In this document: positions 45,510 to 51,459 of the stretch, in pieces
How the letters are laid out: each line of letters starts with the position of its first letter
Position numbering within the stretch: the stretch's first letter is position 1
Source of the DNA: an uncultured Eubacteriales bacterium
GTDB lineage: Bacteria > Bacillota > Clostridia > Christensenellales > Borkfalkiaceae
Length of the DNA: 51,459 nucleotides
Assembly: GCA_900540805.1 (NCBI GenBank)
Contig: UQHL01000021.1
Span: forward strand, 1 to 51,459
Direction of reading: 5' to 3'
Program-made: the position numbers and the translations under genes
The notes under the pieces: generated by a model
Seen by the model: the letters and a program-made list of their open reading frames with translations, nothing else
Told to the model about the DNA's origin: nothing
Databases searched by the model: none

Positions 45510-45755
45510 TCAGTCATCGATAATGTTTTCGCGCTTTAACAAATCGATGTCGTAAAACTCGGTCATTTCAATCTCTAAGCCCCGGCAGATATTCAATATC
45601 ATCATGTCGATTCTGCCCGGCGTTTTTCCCGCTAAAATCGTATTGAGAGTGGAAGGCGATAAACCGCTTTTCTTTGCCAAAGCATATTGCGTTAACGAAC
45701 GTTTGCGCATCAGTTCCTTAATCCGTAAAGCCGTAGCTTCACTAAGTTGCAGCAT
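45510..45755 (-). CDS. Xre-family HTH transcriptional regulator
   Basis: The protein has 81 residues. AGGAGG lies eight bases before the ATG at 45755. Nearly the whole protein is a lambda-Cro/C1-type helix-turn-helix: L-T-Q-Y-A-L-A-K-K-S-G-L-S-P-S-T-L-N at about residues 21-38, followed by the typical I-L-A-G-K-T-P and the third/fourth helices. An acidic tail ends the protein. Such single-domain regulators usually repress their own promoter; an inverted repeat lies in its upstream region. Targets unknown. Confidence 0.9.
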   Translation of the reverse strand: MLQLSEATALRIKELMRKRSLTQYALAKKSGLSPSTLNTILAGKTPGRIDMMILNICRGLEIEMTEFYDIDLLKRENIIDD

Positions 45756-45770
45756 AAATAATTCCTCCTG

Positions 45771-45790
45771 ATAAGTAAGTTTATACTTAT
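45771..45790 (-). promoter_or_regulatory. Candidate operator of the Xre gene
   Basis: Inverted repeat ATAAGT / ACTTAT with an 8-bp centre, 15 bp upstream of the Xre start and overlapping TATAAA-like -10 sequences on the minus strand. Typical place for autorepression. Confidence 0.5.
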
Positions 45791-46050
45791 ATTTTACTAT
45801 GGCGAAGGAATGTATTATTACGAAACTTTGGGGTTTTTGGAAAATATTTCCATGAATTTGATTAATAAATAAACGTACGATTTTATTTGGGAATCAAAGC
45901 CCGCAGCGATAGAAAAAACGAAATTTTTTTCTATCCCTATACGTCGGGGATTGGGCGGTTTGAAAAGAGCTTTTTTATATCTTTGAGGCGCCGGACGCAG
46001 CTGAACGAAAGATGAAAATATTGCAAAAGCCGATTAAAAAAGGAGACAAA

Positions 46051-46326
46051 ATGGAATTTTTTGAAGAAAAGGAACGTATTTGCGTAAGAGACGAAAGCGG
46101 GACGGTTGTCGCAGAGGTTGTGTTTTCCGACGAAGGGGAAGATTCGGTGTGCATAACGCGCACTTACGTGGAGGAAGGGTTGCGAGGGCAGGGCATCGCC
46201 GCAAAGCTGATGGAAGCGGCGGTAAATTCGGCACGTCGGCGGGGGAAAAAGATCATTCCTCAATGTTCCTATGCCGCCGCGTGGCTCGCGAAACATCCGC
46301 AAGATATTACGGAAAGGCATAAATAG
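46051..46326 (+). CDS. Small GNAT-family N-acetyltransferase (YjdJ-like)
   Basis: The protein has 91 residues. ATG 46051 preceded by AAGGAG at seven bases; the upstream in-frame start at 46012 is not needed. The acetyl-CoA binding motif G-L-R-G-Q-G-I-A occurs near residues 43-50, and C-S-Y-A-A-A-W-L-A-K-H-P close to the end is typical of the short YjdJ-type GNAT subfamily (Acetyltransf_CG). These stand-alone small acetyltransferases have no well-defined substrate. Single-gene transcript with its own terminator. Confidence 0.88.
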   Translation: MEFFEEKERICVRDESGTVVAEVVFSDEGEDSVCITRTYVEEGLRGQGIAAKLMEAAVNSARRRGKKIIPQCSYAAAWLAKHPQDITERHK

Positions 46327-46348
46327 CCGAAAATTAACAGTGGATTAA

Positions 46349-46390
46349 GAAAGGCGTGCCAAGAAGCTGATTTCTCGGTACGCCTTTTCT
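46349..46390 (+). terminator. Terminator of the small GNAT gene
   Basis: Eleven-bp stem with one G-T pair, 16-nt loop, then TTTT. Starts about 23 bp after the stop. Confidence 0.75.
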
Positions 46391-47291
46391 ATTTAATGCT
46401 TTTTATTGGTTCGTCAATTTTCCCGTCTGCCGTCAAATAGCATGTGCAATATAGGAAAAGAAAATTTTCGGATATGGCCTTAAGTGCGGCTGAACGGAAA
46501 TTCGGTTTCGGCGGGAACAGCCGTATCATTTCCCGCAAGACGTTTAATTTTTTTCCTCAGGGGTTTACAAACTCTATGGAGTGTGTTATAATAATGTAAC
46601 GCTGACGGCGGAGGAAGATGGGTTTGTAGGCGTTTTTCGTAAAGCACGGATTTATTTTCGAGTTGTTTCTCCCTTTCGCGCTGTTTGCTTTTCCGCGCAA
46701 ACGGCGGCCGCGTTTCGCACTGCAAATTCTCGCCTGGATGGGCGCGTTGTCTGCGTATTCCGTCGTGCGGAAATCCCCAGGCTCAATGCCTGGACGGAAA
46801 TCCTGAGATACGTGGCGGGTATCTATGCTGAAAAGCGATGGTCAACGATAAATATCGGTGATTTATCATCCTCTATTTTTTTCTTGTTCCGATTCAGTGG
46901 ATTTTTGAAAAGCACTCGAGGACCTTCTACGGTAAATGGATGCCGGAGTCCGTAAGGATGGGCGGCATGTCTCTCGATTCCACGTTCCTTTTGAGGTCTG
47001 ATGGGCGGAGTCGGTATGGCGGCCGGTATGGCGGCGACATGGCCGATTGCGGCGAAACCGGACAAAAAACGAGCTTGTCGGCCGTTTGGTCCGCTTTATC
47101 CACGTACATACACGAGGCGAGAAGGGCGGACTTGAGGTCCCGGTGCGAAAGAAAAAAATTTCGAGGAAGAGGAAGAAAGACATCAGGCGAAGCGGAAAAA
47201 GAAAAATAAAAAATCGCTATGCACGGATAGTCTCGGGCGCTTATAAAAAATACGCCGAAGGGATAAACTATATCAAAAAAGGAGAAAAATT
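46391..47291. other. 900-bp stretch without a supported gene
   Basis: Several frames of 60-125 codons exist on both strands, but none has a ribosome binding site or recognisable domain, and codon use looks random. A short hydrophobic stretch is readable around 46640-46760 but is broken by stops after that. The GC level is like that of real genes nearby, so this may be a decayed gene. A good AAGGAG just before 47292 belongs to the bofA-like gene. Confidence 0.35.
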
Positions 47292-47543
47292 ATGCTGTGG
47301 TGGCAAGGTATTTTGGTTATATTGGGGGTCATTTTGGCCGCCTGGGTCTTATTGAAGCTGTTTAAGGTGAGCTTTAAGATCATCTGGAAATTATTGGTCA
47401 ACGCCCTCATCGGCGGATTGGTGTTGTTTGTCCTCAATTTCATCCCCGGCGTGAACATGCCGATCAATTGGCTGACCACGATTTTGACGGGTCTGTTCGG
47501 CGTGCCGGCGGTTTTGGTGATCTTTATCGTCAGTTTGTTCTAA
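47292..47543 (+). CDS. bofA: BofA-family (pro-sigma-K processing inhibitor-like) membrane protein
   Basis: The protein has 83 residues with AAGGAG six bases upstream. Almost entirely hydrophobic, with three membrane segments (about 5-22, 36-52 and 62-82). The conserved BofA features are visible: K-L-L-V-N-A-L-I-G-G-L-V-L-F-V-L-N, then the P-I-N-W-L-T-T-I-L-T-G-L-F-G-V-P-A-V motif. In Bacillus BofA anchors and inhibits the sigma-K protease SpoIVFB in the outer forespore membrane; relatives occur widely in Clostridia. It stands alone here, between a decayed stretch and a ribokinase remnant. Supports a Firmicutes origin with sporulation ancestry. Confidence 0.88.
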   Translation: MLWWQGILVILGVILAAWVLLKLFKVSFKIIWKLLVNALIGGLVLFVLNFIPGVNMPINWLTTILTGLFGVPAVLVIFIVSLF

Positions 47544-47626
47544 AAGTTTTTTATGCGAGGGAGTCGGCGTTTCCGCGGGCGGCGCTTTCTTTATTTATGT
47601 AAAAAATAAAATTTTCGGCGTTTGTC

Positions 47627-47655
47627 TTGACAAGTAAAGATAAGTATGCTATAAT
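47627..47655 (+). promoter_or_regulatory. Consensus sigma-A promoter before the ribokinase remnant
   Basis: TTGACA (47627-47632), 17-bp spacer, TATAAT (47650-47655): a perfect match to consensus. The spacer contains two AAGTA-type direct repeats similar to the Xre operator at 45771. It now drives only a short remnant. Confidence 0.85.
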
Positions 47656-47746
47656 TCGGGCAAAATATGATATTGAGTTCGTATTTTTGTTTAAGGTAAG
47701 GTCGGAAAAAATTCAAATCGATTTAGACGGGGATTGCTTGCGTGGC

Positions 47747-48007
47747 ATGATCATGGTATCTTTCGATTTTTGCGAGGAAAACATTTCCGCAATCCGCGAA
47801 AGCGGCTGTCCCTTGGCGCTGATCGATACGGCGGCGGAGGACAGCTTCAACGGCGCTTTGGCGAGATGTCTTGCCGACGGAATGGATCTCGAGGAAGCCG
47901 TGCGTTTTGCCAACGCGGTGGGCGCGCTGACGGTGACCAAACAGGGAGCCATTCCCTCCTTTCCCATCCTTCGGGAAACGCAGAAATTTTTGAAAACGCA
48001 GCTCTAA
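47747..48007 (+). pseudogene. Ribokinase/PfkB-family remnant (C-terminal part)
   Basis: From ATG 47747 only 86 residues remain, of about 300 in the family. I-D-T-A-A-E-D-S-F-N-G-A-L-A corresponds to the ribokinase catalytic signature D-T-T-A-A-G-D-T-F-N-G with one residue missing and the anion-hole Gly changed to Glu. It is followed by the usual L-E-E-A-V-R-F-A-N-A and V-T-K-Q-G-A-I-P-S motifs. No sugar-binding N-terminal half is found. The frame stays open upstream to 47627 through the promoter itself, so that part is not coding. It keeps a strong promoter and a terminator, so a short transcript is still likely. No good ribosome binding site is seen. Confidence 0.75.
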
Positions 48008-48020
48008 TTTTTCGGCATAT

Positions 48021-48060
48021 AAAAAATACGGTAAGCCTTGCACGGGCTACCGTATTTTTT
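48021..48060 (+). terminator. Terminator of the ribokinase remnant
   Basis: Long stem (A6-TACGGTA... with matching ...TACCGTAT6, 48021-48037 with 48044-48060), small loop, T run. Usable from either side. Confidence 0.85.
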
Positions 48061-48162
48061 GTATAACGTAAATACAGGGCAGAGAGCATGGAAAAAGTTT
48101 AATCGTTCCGCCCTGTTTTTCAGACAAACCCGAGGATTTCGTCCCGCTTTTCGCAGCGGCGT

Positions 48163-48969
48163 TTATCGAAGAATACCGAACGCCTCGCCGATTTTTCCTC
48201 CCGCCAGCACATAGGCTTTCATGTTGCGCTGAAGCGTGGTGTTTTCCGGAAACCGTTCGGGCGGAAGGTCTATGGTCTTAAATACCCATTGTTTATAGCC
48301 GTCCTCGTCCTCGTTTACGTACAAAACGTCAAAACGACGCTGAAAGCCGAGGATTTTCGACGTTTCGGGCAGAAGCTTTTCGAGCGCGGGGGATAAAAGC
48401 CAGGAATAACAGAAGGTTTTCCCCTCCGCATACTCGGGAAAATGCGCCCGAAAGAATTTTTTCGCAAGCTCGAAAGACGCGCTTAACTTTTCGTCCGAGA
48501 GATCGGCATCAGAGGGAATATGAACGGAGATCGCCTTTTCCCCGTCTTGAACGACCTTCTCGTATTCCAAAACTCCGAGACGGAAAAGGCTGAGAGAAAG
48601 CTGTCGGCCTACCCAAAAATCCCTGTCGAAGCCATACCTGCCATAGGCTTCCCTATGTTCGCGCACGAAGCGGCTGAAGCATTTCATCGTATCGAGAAAG
48701 ACGTCGCCGCCGATTCCCGCACTTTCGTACAGTCTGCGGCTTTTTAACGCGGCCGTGAGCATGAGCTTCAGCTTTTTGAAGCCGTTTTCGTCGTCGCGGA
48801 ATACCTCTTTGAGTTTTGCCGCGGCCACGGTAAAGGTTTGGCGGCCGCATAAGCCGTCGATAAGTTTTTCCGTCGCCTCTTCGGAAATGCCCGTTTCCGT
48901 TCGGTTCAGCGCTTCCGCGGCTTCGTCGGGCATGCCGATTTCCTCGTATAATGTTTTTAAGTCGTCCAT
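48163..48969 (-). CDS. Acyltransferase domain-containing protein (NAT_N/GNAT_C-like)
   Basis: The protein has 268 residues. AGGAG lies eight bases before the ATG at 48969. An all-alpha N-terminal part (about 1-120) is followed by a GNAT-like C-terminal half. Its pattern resembles that of the two-domain acyltransferases with NAT_N and GNAT_C domains: S-V-H-I-P-S-D-A-D-L, then F-F-R-A-H-F-P-E-Y, F-C-Y-S-W-L-L-S-P-A-L and F-V-L... replaced here by F-D-V-L-Y-V-N. No signal peptide. Substrate unknown. It starts 15 bp after the end of a broken AraC gene on the same strand and was probably its operon partner; it appears intact itself. Confidence 0.68.
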   Translation of the reverse strand: MDDLKTLYEEIGMPDEAAEALNRTETGISEEATEKLIDGLCGRQTFTVAAAKLKEVFRDDENGFKKLKLMLTAALKSRRLYESAGIGGDVFLDTMKCFSRFVREHREAYGRYGFDRDFWVGRQLSLSLFRLGVLEYEKVVQDGEKAISVHIPSDADLSDEKLSASFELAKKFFRAHFPEYAEGKTFCYSWLLSPALEKLLPETSKILGFQRRFDVLYVNEDEDGYKQWVFKTIDLPPERFPENTTLQRNMKAYVLAGGKIGEAFGILR

Positions 48970-48984
48970 CGTTTTTTCTCCTGT

Positions 48985-49492
48985 TTATCCTTGTTTGAGG
49001 TATTTTTTAGGCGAAAAGCCCAGATTTTTTTTGAAAGTGGAAATAAAGTACGTATCGCTGCCGAAGCCTGTTTTCAGCGCCACCGTCGATACGGGCAGTC
49101 CTTCTCTCAAGAGGGGAATGGCGTTGCTCAGGCAGCAGGGACAGTTTGTGACTGCGGTTTTGCTGACCCGTGTCGAAACAGCCGAGCAGTTCGTGCAGTT
49201 CGGGGTCGGATTTGGGAAACAACTGAGGCGAAAACATGAAGACGTAACGCTCGTAGTTGTCGGGGTCGAAAGTGTTGATTTTATGTGCGTCCGTATTGTT
49301 GAACAGAAACACGTCGTAACGGTTGACGTCGTAAATCCGATGCCCGATAAAAAATTTATTGTTATTGCTTAAGCTTACATAGATTTCATAGTTGTTGTGG
49401 ACATGCATTAAAAAGCGTTCGCCGCTGTTATTTATCTTGTACAGGGCCTCGATCCGCGAAATTGAAGACATTTTCTCGATATTCGTCATCAT
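48985..49492 (-). pseudogene. AraC-family regulator remnant (internal deletion and frameshift)
   Basis: The N-terminal cupin part is intact: from ATG 49492, with H-V-H-N-N-Y-E-I-Y-V and Y-D-V-F-L-F-N-N-T-D-A-H-K-I. The frame then runs through L-L-G-C-F-D-T-G and meets out-of-frame sequence. The second HTH of an AraC domain is readable in another minus frame ending at TAA 48985: L-K-T-G-F-G-S-D-T-Y-F-I-S-T-F-K-K-N-L-G-F-S-P-K-K-Y-L. The first HTH and the linker, about 100 residues, are missing. So a deletion joined the sensor to the end of the DNA-binding domain and shifted the frame. A consensus promoter upstream is still present. Confidence 0.82.
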
Positions 49493-49529
49493 TCGTCATC
49501 GCTTTACCGCCCGACCGAAGATTTTTTAT

Positions 49530-49558
49530 AGTATAGCGCACAAAAAAAGAGATGTCAA
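49530..49558 (-). promoter_or_regulatory. Sigma-A promoter for the AraC remnant and acyltransferase gene
   Basis: On the minus strand: TTGACA (49553-49558), 17-bp spacer, TATACT (49530-49535). One mismatch to consensus in all. Still serves the intact acyltransferase gene downstream. Confidence 0.8.
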
Positions 49559-49675
49559 TAGCTCTAAGTTTTTTCACAATATTTTATAAAGAATACGTAA
49601 GATTGTGCGATATACTTTCATCGATAAAACGGTCGGGCGGGTATCTGCATCCGTCTGCGGAGGCTGATCACTCTT

Positions 49676-49974
49676 TTGAAAGAATTTGTAAGGGACGGAC
49701 TGACTTGTAAGGTATTTTTCGGCAGGGACTGCATGGGAAAATACGTGGCGAAAGCAATTGCGGACACCATGAGGGAATTACTGAAAATGCAGCTTGAGTT
49801 CAATATGCTGTTCGAGGCGTCGTCGAAACACTGTGCGTTTCATATGAAAGATTGCTGAAAAATACCCGATCGACATCGCCTGTTTAGAATTACGACGCGG
49901 ATTTCGTCGTATTTGACGGGAACGTTACGGTGAAGCGCGTCTTTTCGCGCGGTCAGGAATGCATCGTACAATAA
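49676..49974 (+). pseudogene. Remnants of nagB-like and nagA-like genes
   Basis: Three pieces in different frames. (1) 49676-49858: K-E-F-V-R-D-G-L-T-C-K-V-F, then M-G-K-Y-V-A-K-A-I-A-D-T-M-R-E-L-L, then N-M-L-F-E-A-S joined to A-F-H-M-K-D: the N-terminus of a glucosamine-6-phosphate isomerase/deaminase, with the part between N-M-x-F-A-A and F-H-M-D-E-Y mostly missing. (2) About 49857-49890: Y-P-I-D-I-A-C-L, matching the later motif before G-I-G-x-N-G-H-I-A-F. (3) 49894-49974: D-A-D-F-V-V-F-D-G-N-V-T-V-K-R-V-F-S-R-G, the C-terminal end of N-acetylglucosamine-6-phosphate deacetylase. Several internal deletions thus reduced a nagB-nagA pair to about 300 bp. TTG 49676 with GGAGG upstream may be a decayed ATG. 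Confidence 0.7.
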
Positions 49975-49991
49975 ACTGACTCAGACAATAC

Positions 49992-50026
49992 AAAAAGGCC
50001 GTCCTCCTTGCGGGGGCGACCTTTTT
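49992..50026. terminator. Bidirectional terminator after the nagBA remnant
   Basis: A AAAAAGG/CCTTTTT stem base with GC-rich inner pairs (one mismatch). T runs follow on both strands, so it could also end a leftward transcript starting near 50118. Confidence 0.7.
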
Positions 50027-50124
50027 GCAAAAATAAGAACCTTTTTATGGATGATCGGATAGAAAGAAAAATTATGCGGTTTTCTGTAAAAAACGACGGA
50101 ATTATGCATAATTTTTATACTTTT

Positions 50125-50154
50125 ATTATACAATAACTAACGGTTAGAAGTCAA
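50125..50154 (-). promoter_or_regulatory. Leftward promoter divergent from the Xre gene
   Basis: On the minus strand: TTGACT (50149-50154), 18-bp spacer, TATAAT (50125-50130). No open frame with a ribosome binding site follows before the terminator at 49992, so it may drive a small RNA of roughly 125 nt or be a leftover. Confidence 0.6.
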
Positions 50155-50181
50155 GCATTTTCTAACCATTGGTTATATAAT
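50137..50181 (+). promoter_or_regulatory. Operators and -10 box of the Xre gene
   Basis: Palindromes CTAAC-G-GTTAG (50137-50147) and TAACCA-T-TGGTTA (50163-50175), plus an inverted pair GGTTAGAA / TTCTAACC (50142-50149, 50160-50167). The second palindrome directly abuts TATAAT at 50176-50181. These sites sit within both divergent promoters and fit an Xre repressor. The -10 box is only six bases before the ATG, so the mRNA is probably leaderless. Confidence 0.65.
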
Positions 50182-50187
50182 TTTTGT

Positions 50188-50394
50188 ATGATAGAAGATA
50201 TCAAGGCCCGTTTGAGGGAAGAAATTAAAAGGAGCGGTATGACGACGGTAGAATTGGCGCGGCGGGTCGGGGTGTCGTCCGAGATGATCACACAGTACTG
50301 TACGACGAAAAAGCTTCCGCGTCTGGATACGTTTGCGCGGTTGTGCCAAGTGCTGGATGTGTCCGCGGATTATATTTTGGGAATAGATAAATAA
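50188..50394 (+). CDS. Xre-family HTH transcriptional regulator
   Basis: The protein has 68 residues, a complete lambda-C1-type domain: M-T-T-V-E-L-A-R-R-V-G-V-S-S-E-M-I-T-Q-Y (about 18-37) is the helix-turn-helix, and L-P-R-L-D-T-F-A-R-L-C-Q-V-L-D-V-S-A-D-Y-I-L-G is the typical end. There is no ribosome binding site upstream of ATG 50188; instead TATAAT lies six bases before it, so translation is likely from a leaderless mRNA. Palindromic sites around the start fit self-repression. The DUF4349 gene follows with its own promoter. Confidence 0.9.
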   Translation: MIEDIKARLREEIKRSGMTTVELARRVGVSSEMITQYCTTKKLPRLDTFARLCQVLDVSADYILGIDK

Positions 50395-50403
50395 GCTTCC
50401 CTA

Positions 50404-50432
50404 TTGACAATAAAGAGCGTACATGATATAAT
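50404..50432 (+). promoter_or_regulatory. Consensus sigma-A promoter of the DUF4349 gene
   Basis: TTGACA (50404-50409), 17-bp spacer, TATAAT (50427-50432): perfect consensus, 22 bp before the ATG. A longer frame starting at 50404 would run through this promoter and is not used. Confidence 0.88.
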
Positions 50433-50454
50433 GACGGCAGAGAAGGAGGATGTT

Positions 50455-51204
50455 ATGAAAAAGAAGAAATGGTTTTTCCTCATTATTCTAACCGCGTTGT
50501 TCTTTGTGCTGGGGGCCTGCGGAAGCTCTGCGGATTTTGGCGGCGGCACAGCGGGGGACGGAACGCAGAATACTATCGTTGCCGACCAAACGAACAGAAA
50601 GATCGTTTACTATGTCCGCATGAGCCTGAAAACGAAAAAGATCGGCGCCGCAAAAGAGGAGCTGATCGAACAGGGAAACGGATTCGGGGGATATATCTTC
50701 GAACAGAACGAAGTGTTCGACGACGGCAATTATTCGGAGGTTTATCTGGTCTTTAAGATCCCCACGGCGAAGCTCGACGAATTTGTGAGCGCGATCGGCG
50801 AAAAGGGGAAGGTATCCTCCAAAAATATTACGGCAAAGGATATCACCACCGAATACGTGGACGCCCAGGCGACAAAAAGCGCTCTGCTTTCCAGAAAAGA
50901 AGCTTTGGAGGCTTTGCTCGGTGACGCGACGCTGGCCGCGGCAGACAAAATAACCGTCATTCGCGAAATCGCGGACGTCGATACGCAGCTTCAGGCGATC
51001 GAGCTTCAGCTCAAAAACTACGATTCCCTTGTGGACTATTCCACCGTATCCCTTCGGATCAGCGAAGAAAGCAGCGTATGGGAGGTGATCGGCATCGTCT
51101 TTTTCGTTCTCGTCATCGTCGGAATGTTTGTCGCGGTGGTGGTGCTCGGGGTGAAGCTTTCCAATGAGAGGCGCAGGAAAAGGAGTGACGGAACGGCAAA
51201 GTAA
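50455..51204 (+). CDS. DUF4349 domain-containing lipoprotein
   Basis: The protein has 249 residues. ATG 50455 follows AGAAGGAGG by five bases. Lipobox L-G-A-C, Cys22. The DUF4349 body (about 45-205) has R-K-I-V-Y-Y-V-R-M-S-L-K-T, G-G-Y-I-F, the V-F-K-I-P-T-A-K-L-D-E-F strand, and a central helical coiled-coil hairpin (about 140-190: D-I-T-T-E-Y-V-D-A-Q-A, then I-A-D-V-D-T-Q-L-Q-A-I). A membrane helix (about 213-238) and a basic tail end the protein. So it is anchored at both ends. DUF4349 proteins are widespread in Firmicutes; their role is not known. Single-gene transcript with its own promoter. Confidence 0.88.
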   Translation: MKKKKWFFLIILTALFFVLGACGSSADFGGGTAGDGTQNTIVADQTNRKIVYYVRMSLKTKKIGAAKEELIEQGNGFGGYIFEQNEVFDDGNYSEVYLVFKIPTAKLDEFVSAIGEKGKVSSKNITAKDITTEYVDAQATKSALLSRKEALEALLGDATLAAADKITVIREIADVDTQLQAIELQLKNYDSLVDYSTVSLRISEESSVWEVIGIVFFVLVIVGMFVAVVVLGVKLSNERRRKRSDGTAK

Positions 51205-51373
51205 ATGGTTGAAGAAATATCCCGATCAAAAGATATAATTTACGGTTGGTATTTTTTCTAAAATAGAGCTGCGGCGTGCGGCGCGTATAAAGCGATATAA
51301 AAAACGGAAACCGCGGCGCGGCCAAATCGATGTAAAAGTAAAGCTCAAGCGCAGCAAGCTTAAAGCGATATAG

Positions 51374-51397
51374 TCCGTGCGGAAATTTCCGCACGGA
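51374..51397. terminator. Palindromic hairpin, possible terminator of the DUF4349 gene
   Basis: Perfect 24-bp palindrome with GC-rich ends, followed by ATATTTGTTT. Terminator is likely but the T run is poor; 170 bp past the stop. Confidence 0.5.
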
Positions 51398-51426
51398 TAT
51401 TTGTTTGGAGCTTTAGCGAAAATAAA

Positions 51427-51445
51427 CCCCCAGTTCTACTGGGGG
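51427..51445 (-). terminator. Hairpin at the window edge
   Basis: CCCCCAGT / ACTGGGGG with a 3-nt loop. On the minus strand it is followed by TTTATTTT, as for a terminator of a gene entering from the right. An end of an insertion element cannot be ruled out at the window edge. Confidence 0.45.
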
Positions 51446-51459
51446 AAGAAAAAACACTT

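Larger units (their letters stand above)
51205..51459. other. Right-end non-coding region with palindromes
   Basis: No gene is seen. It contains a perfect 24-bp palindrome (51374-51397), two copies of AAAGCGATATA about 75 bp apart, and a hairpin at 51427-51445. Confidence 0.45.

Noticed and set aside
48755..49372. 205-codon + strand frame over the acyltransferase and AraC remnant
   Set aside because: Shadow of the two minus-strand genes; no ribosome binding site or domain.
51427..51459. Start of a CRISPR array suggested by the palindromic GC repeat
   Set aside because: Only one copy is in the window, with no spacer-repeat periodicity and no cas gene; a terminator is simpler.

Overview
The window looks like a chromosomal segment of a gut-type anaerobic Firmicute, probably a Clostridia member. 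The signs are a BofA-family sporulation protein, many Gram-positive-style lipoproteins with a cysteine lipobox, consensus sigma-A promoters, AGGAGG ribosome binding sites, and abundant BspA-type leucine-rich repeat and InlB-type repeat proteins. No rRNA or marker gene is present, so the placement is an inference. Composition changes sharply: the first ~2.9 kb is AT-rich and low in confident genes, while most of the rest is moderately GC-rich and densely coded on the + strand.

Layout. (1) 1-2.8 kb: the 3' end of an RHS/YD-repeat polymorphic toxin gene with a glycine-rich hydrophobic tail, a probable membrane immunity gene, a second small membrane protein, a broken YD-repeat remnant and several terminators. 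(2) 2.9-16.9 kb: a carbohydrate-use cluster with an AraC regulator, two CUT1 ABC permeases, a solute-binding lipoprotein, a DUF4091 (GH123-like) lipoprotein, two beta-sandwich lipoproteins, a nucleoside-hydrolase family protein, a TIM-barrel hydrolase-like protein and a short GH2 enzyme. (3) 17.4-35.05 kb: after a long structured leader, a 2558-residue BspA-type LRR lipoprotein, a membrane protein, a DUF58 protein, two BatA/VWA membrane proteins and a second 901-residue LRR lipoprotein. This is a MoxR-type surface system without its MoxR ATPase. (4) 35.5-45.3 kb: a LacI regulator with recognisable operator palindromes, then a carbohydrate-binding lipoprotein, three GH43 enzymes and a second CUT1 transporter, probably for arabinan- or xylan-type side chains. 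(5) 45.5-51.4 kb: small genes (two Xre regulators, a small GNAT, BofA, an acyltransferase, a DUF4349 lipoprotein) mixed with remnants of ribokinase, AraC and nagB/nagA genes.

How the genes work together. Regions 2 and 4 are both surface capture, extracellular or cytoplasmic cleavage, and ABC import of oligosaccharides. Each has its own regulator, and neither encodes an ABC ATPase, so both presumably use a shared MsmK-type ATPase encoded elsewhere. Region 3 probably builds or remodels the cell surface: VWA proteins in the membrane, with LRR/InlB-repeat lipoproteins displayed outside. The right end is a patch of gene decay in which gene ends, promoters and terminators survive while the middles of genes are missing.

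All functional names rest on motif recognition by eye. No alignment or database search was run.
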